Notes under the pieces: model-generated | Seen by the model: the letters and a program-made list of their open reading frames with translations, nothing else | Told to the model about the DNA's origin: nothing | The model's database searches: none | NCBI GenBank assembly: GCA_035275805.1 | Contig: DATEMG010000334.1 | Span: 1-7,958, forward strand | Direction of reading: 5' to 3' | Origin: JAJVID01 sp035275805 | GTDB taxonomy: Bacteria; Acidobacteriota; Blastocatellia; RBC074 | DNA length: 7,958 nt | Shown: one piece after another, positions 6,584 through 7,958 of the stretch | Position numbering within the stretch: the stretch's first letter is position 1 | Layout: each line of letters begins with the position of its first letter | Position numbers and translations under genes: made by a program

Positions 6584-7958
6584 ATGGCGCGCCGATCTGA
6601 TTTTTGCGCATGCTTCAGTTACTTATTCTCTCTGCTCTCTTTGCTGGCCGTGTCGAACGCCGCAGCCTGGTCGCAGCCCTTGACCGGCGCGATCAGCGGT
6701 CGCGTCGTGACTGAAGAGGGGCAGCCGGTCCCGCGCGCGACCGTCAGCATAACAGCCTCGGGCATGACGAACAGGCGCCTGTCGGTCAACACTGACGAAG
6801 AAGGGAACTTTCGCGCCGAGGGACTCGACGCCGCGGCCTATGTCGTCAGCGCCTCTGCGCCGGGCTACGTCGTTCGTCCGAAGAGCGAGGCCGGCGCGCG
6901 CCGGGCCAGGTTCAATTATATCGGCGAGGTCGTGAGGTTCACGATGCTCAAAGGCGGGGTGATTACGGGGCGGGTGATGAACGTCGCGGGCGAGCCGGTC
7001 GTCGGAGTTCCGGTCATGGCCGAGCGGGTGCGCGATGAGGATGGCCGCCCGCTGCTCGCGCCGGAGAAGGTCGCTGCCTCATCGCAGCGACAGACCGATG
7101 ACCGCGGCGTCTACCGGTGGTACGGCCTTGCGCCGGGTTCGTACGTCATCTACGCCGGCGGGTCGGGAGGCTTATCAACGAGGCCTACGCCTTTCGAGGG
7201 CCGGATGTTGATCTATCATCCTTCGGCCAGGCGCGACGCGGCCGCGGAGATTGCTGTACGCGGCGGCGAAGAGGTAAGCGGAATTGACATCCGCTATCGC
7301 AGCGAGCGCAGCTACATTATCAGCGGGAAGATCACCGGCCTTCCCGCCACTGGAGGCCCGGTTCAGATCGTACTGCGGAAGGCCGGCTCGGACCTGTTGA
7401 TGGCGACGACATCGCCGCAGCCGATCGGCGCGGAAAGCGGCTATGCCATTCACGGCATGCCGAATGGCGAGTACGAGATCGTCGCCGCGCGCGATTTCTC
7501 GGCCGACGAGAACGCTTTTGCTTCCTCGCCTCGACGCGTGGCGGTGAACGGCCGTGACGTCGGCGGAATCGATCTGGCTTTGGCGCCGCTGGCCGCGCTA
7601 GCCGGCAAAGTGACGGTGGAGAAAGCGGCTCGGAAGTGCGAAACCGCTCGCGACTCGCGAGTGAACGAGATAGTAGTGCGCGCTCGCCGGGACGAGCCTG
7701 GCGAGAAGGACGACGCGCCGGCTTCGCCCTTCTGGTCCCAGCCGTCCGGCGAGGCGAATGAAGCCGGCGCCTTCTCGATCCGAGGACTCAAGGCGGGACG
7801 GTACCGGCTGGAAACGTCGCTGCCCGGCGCCGACTGGTATGTAAAAGAGATGCGGCTCGGCGGCGCGCCGGCCACAACCGGCGACGTCGCGCGCAACGGC
7901 GTGAGGCTTAAGTCGGGCGAGCGGCTGCCGGGCGCGCTGATTAAGCTGGGCGAGGGCG
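6584..7958 (+). CDS. Exported carboxypeptidase-regulatory-like repeat protein, 3'-truncated by window edge
   Basis: The frame is open from ATG 6584 to the right edge (458 codons, no stop), so the C-terminus is missing. Residues 1-28 are a signal peptide with a Leu/Ser-rich core (FSYLFSLLSLLAVSNAAA). Beta-sandwich units start near residues 36 (GAISGRVVTEEGQPVPRATV), 125 (GVITGRVMNVAGEPVVGVPV), 245 (YIISGKITG) and 338 (ALAGKVTV). Unit 2 has TDDRGVYRWYGLAPGSY (171-187) and YHPSA...VRGGEEVSGIDIRY, matching unit 2 of the upstream gene, so the two are paralogues from an old tandem duplication or shared family. No in-frame start lies further upstream. The only purine-rich site, AGGAGA, is about 14-15 nt away in a repeat, so initiation may be weak or coupled. 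No enzyme domain is visible in the part present; a structural or carbohydrate/protein-binding envelope role is inferred. Confidence 0.87.
   Translation, partial: MARRSDFCACFSYLFSLLSLLAVSNAAAWSQPLTGAISGRVVTEEGQPVPRATVSITASGMTNRRLSVNTDEEGNFRAEGLDAAAYVVSASAPGYVVRPKSEAGARRARFNYIGEVVRFTMLKGGVITGRVMNVAGEPVVGVPVMAERVRDEDGRPLLAPEKVAASSQRQTDDRGVYRWYGLAPGSYVIYAGGSGGLSTRPTPFEGRMLIYHPSARRDAAAEIAVRGGEEVSGIDIRYRSERSYIISGKITGLPATGGPVQIVLRKAGSDLLMATTSPQPIGAESGYAIHGMPNGEYEIVAARDFSADENAFASSPRRVAVNGRDVGGIDLALAPLAALAGKVTVEKAARKCETARDSRVNEIVVRARRDEPGEKDDAPASPFWSQPSGEANEAGAFSIRGLKAGRYRLETSLPGADWYVKEMRLGGAPATTGDVARNGVRLKSGERLPGALIKLGEG

Noticed and set aside
7175..7896. Minus-strand open frames of 92 and 148 codons
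   Set aside because: They lie antisense to the truncated repeat protein whose reading frame is continuous to the window edge; the products are low-complexity Arg/Ser/Pro-rich.

Overview
The window looks like chromosomal DNA from a GC-rich Gram-negative bacterium, most likely an Acidobacteriota member (Blastocatellia-like). I infer this from an Oar-type TonB-dependent receptor with an N-terminal carboxypeptidase-regulatory domain, next to exported proteins built from tandem copies of that domain and a secreted TPR protein. This mix is characteristic of that phylum. The assignment rests on gene content; no rRNA or marker gene is present.

Layout. On the minus strand, a complete receptor gene (4539 down to 1000) is followed by a TPR gene (894 down to the left edge, 3'-truncated). 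They form a probable two-gene operon. The gap between them is filled by a long imperfect palindrome. A 257-bp divergent intergenic region (4540-4796) separates this unit from two plus-strand genes: a complete 563-residue protein with five carboxypeptidase-regulatory-like repeats (4797-6488), and a related paralogue starting at 6584 that runs off the right edge. The 95-bp gap between these two carries a short iterated CAGAG-type repeat that also supplies the only purine-rich ribosome-binding-site candidate.

How the genes may work together (inference). All four products carry Sec-type signal peptides, so the locus is devoted to the cell envelope. The receptor would sit in the outer membrane. 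The TPR protein would be a periplasmic or surface scaffold, and the two beta-sandwich repeat proteins would be periplasmic or surface-exposed. The substrate cannot be read from sequence. No mobile element, CRISPR array, tRNA, rRNA or defence gene was found. The main points of interest are the repeat-derived elements in the intergenic gaps, their effect on start-site choice, and the recurrence of one beta-sandwich fold in three of the four genes.
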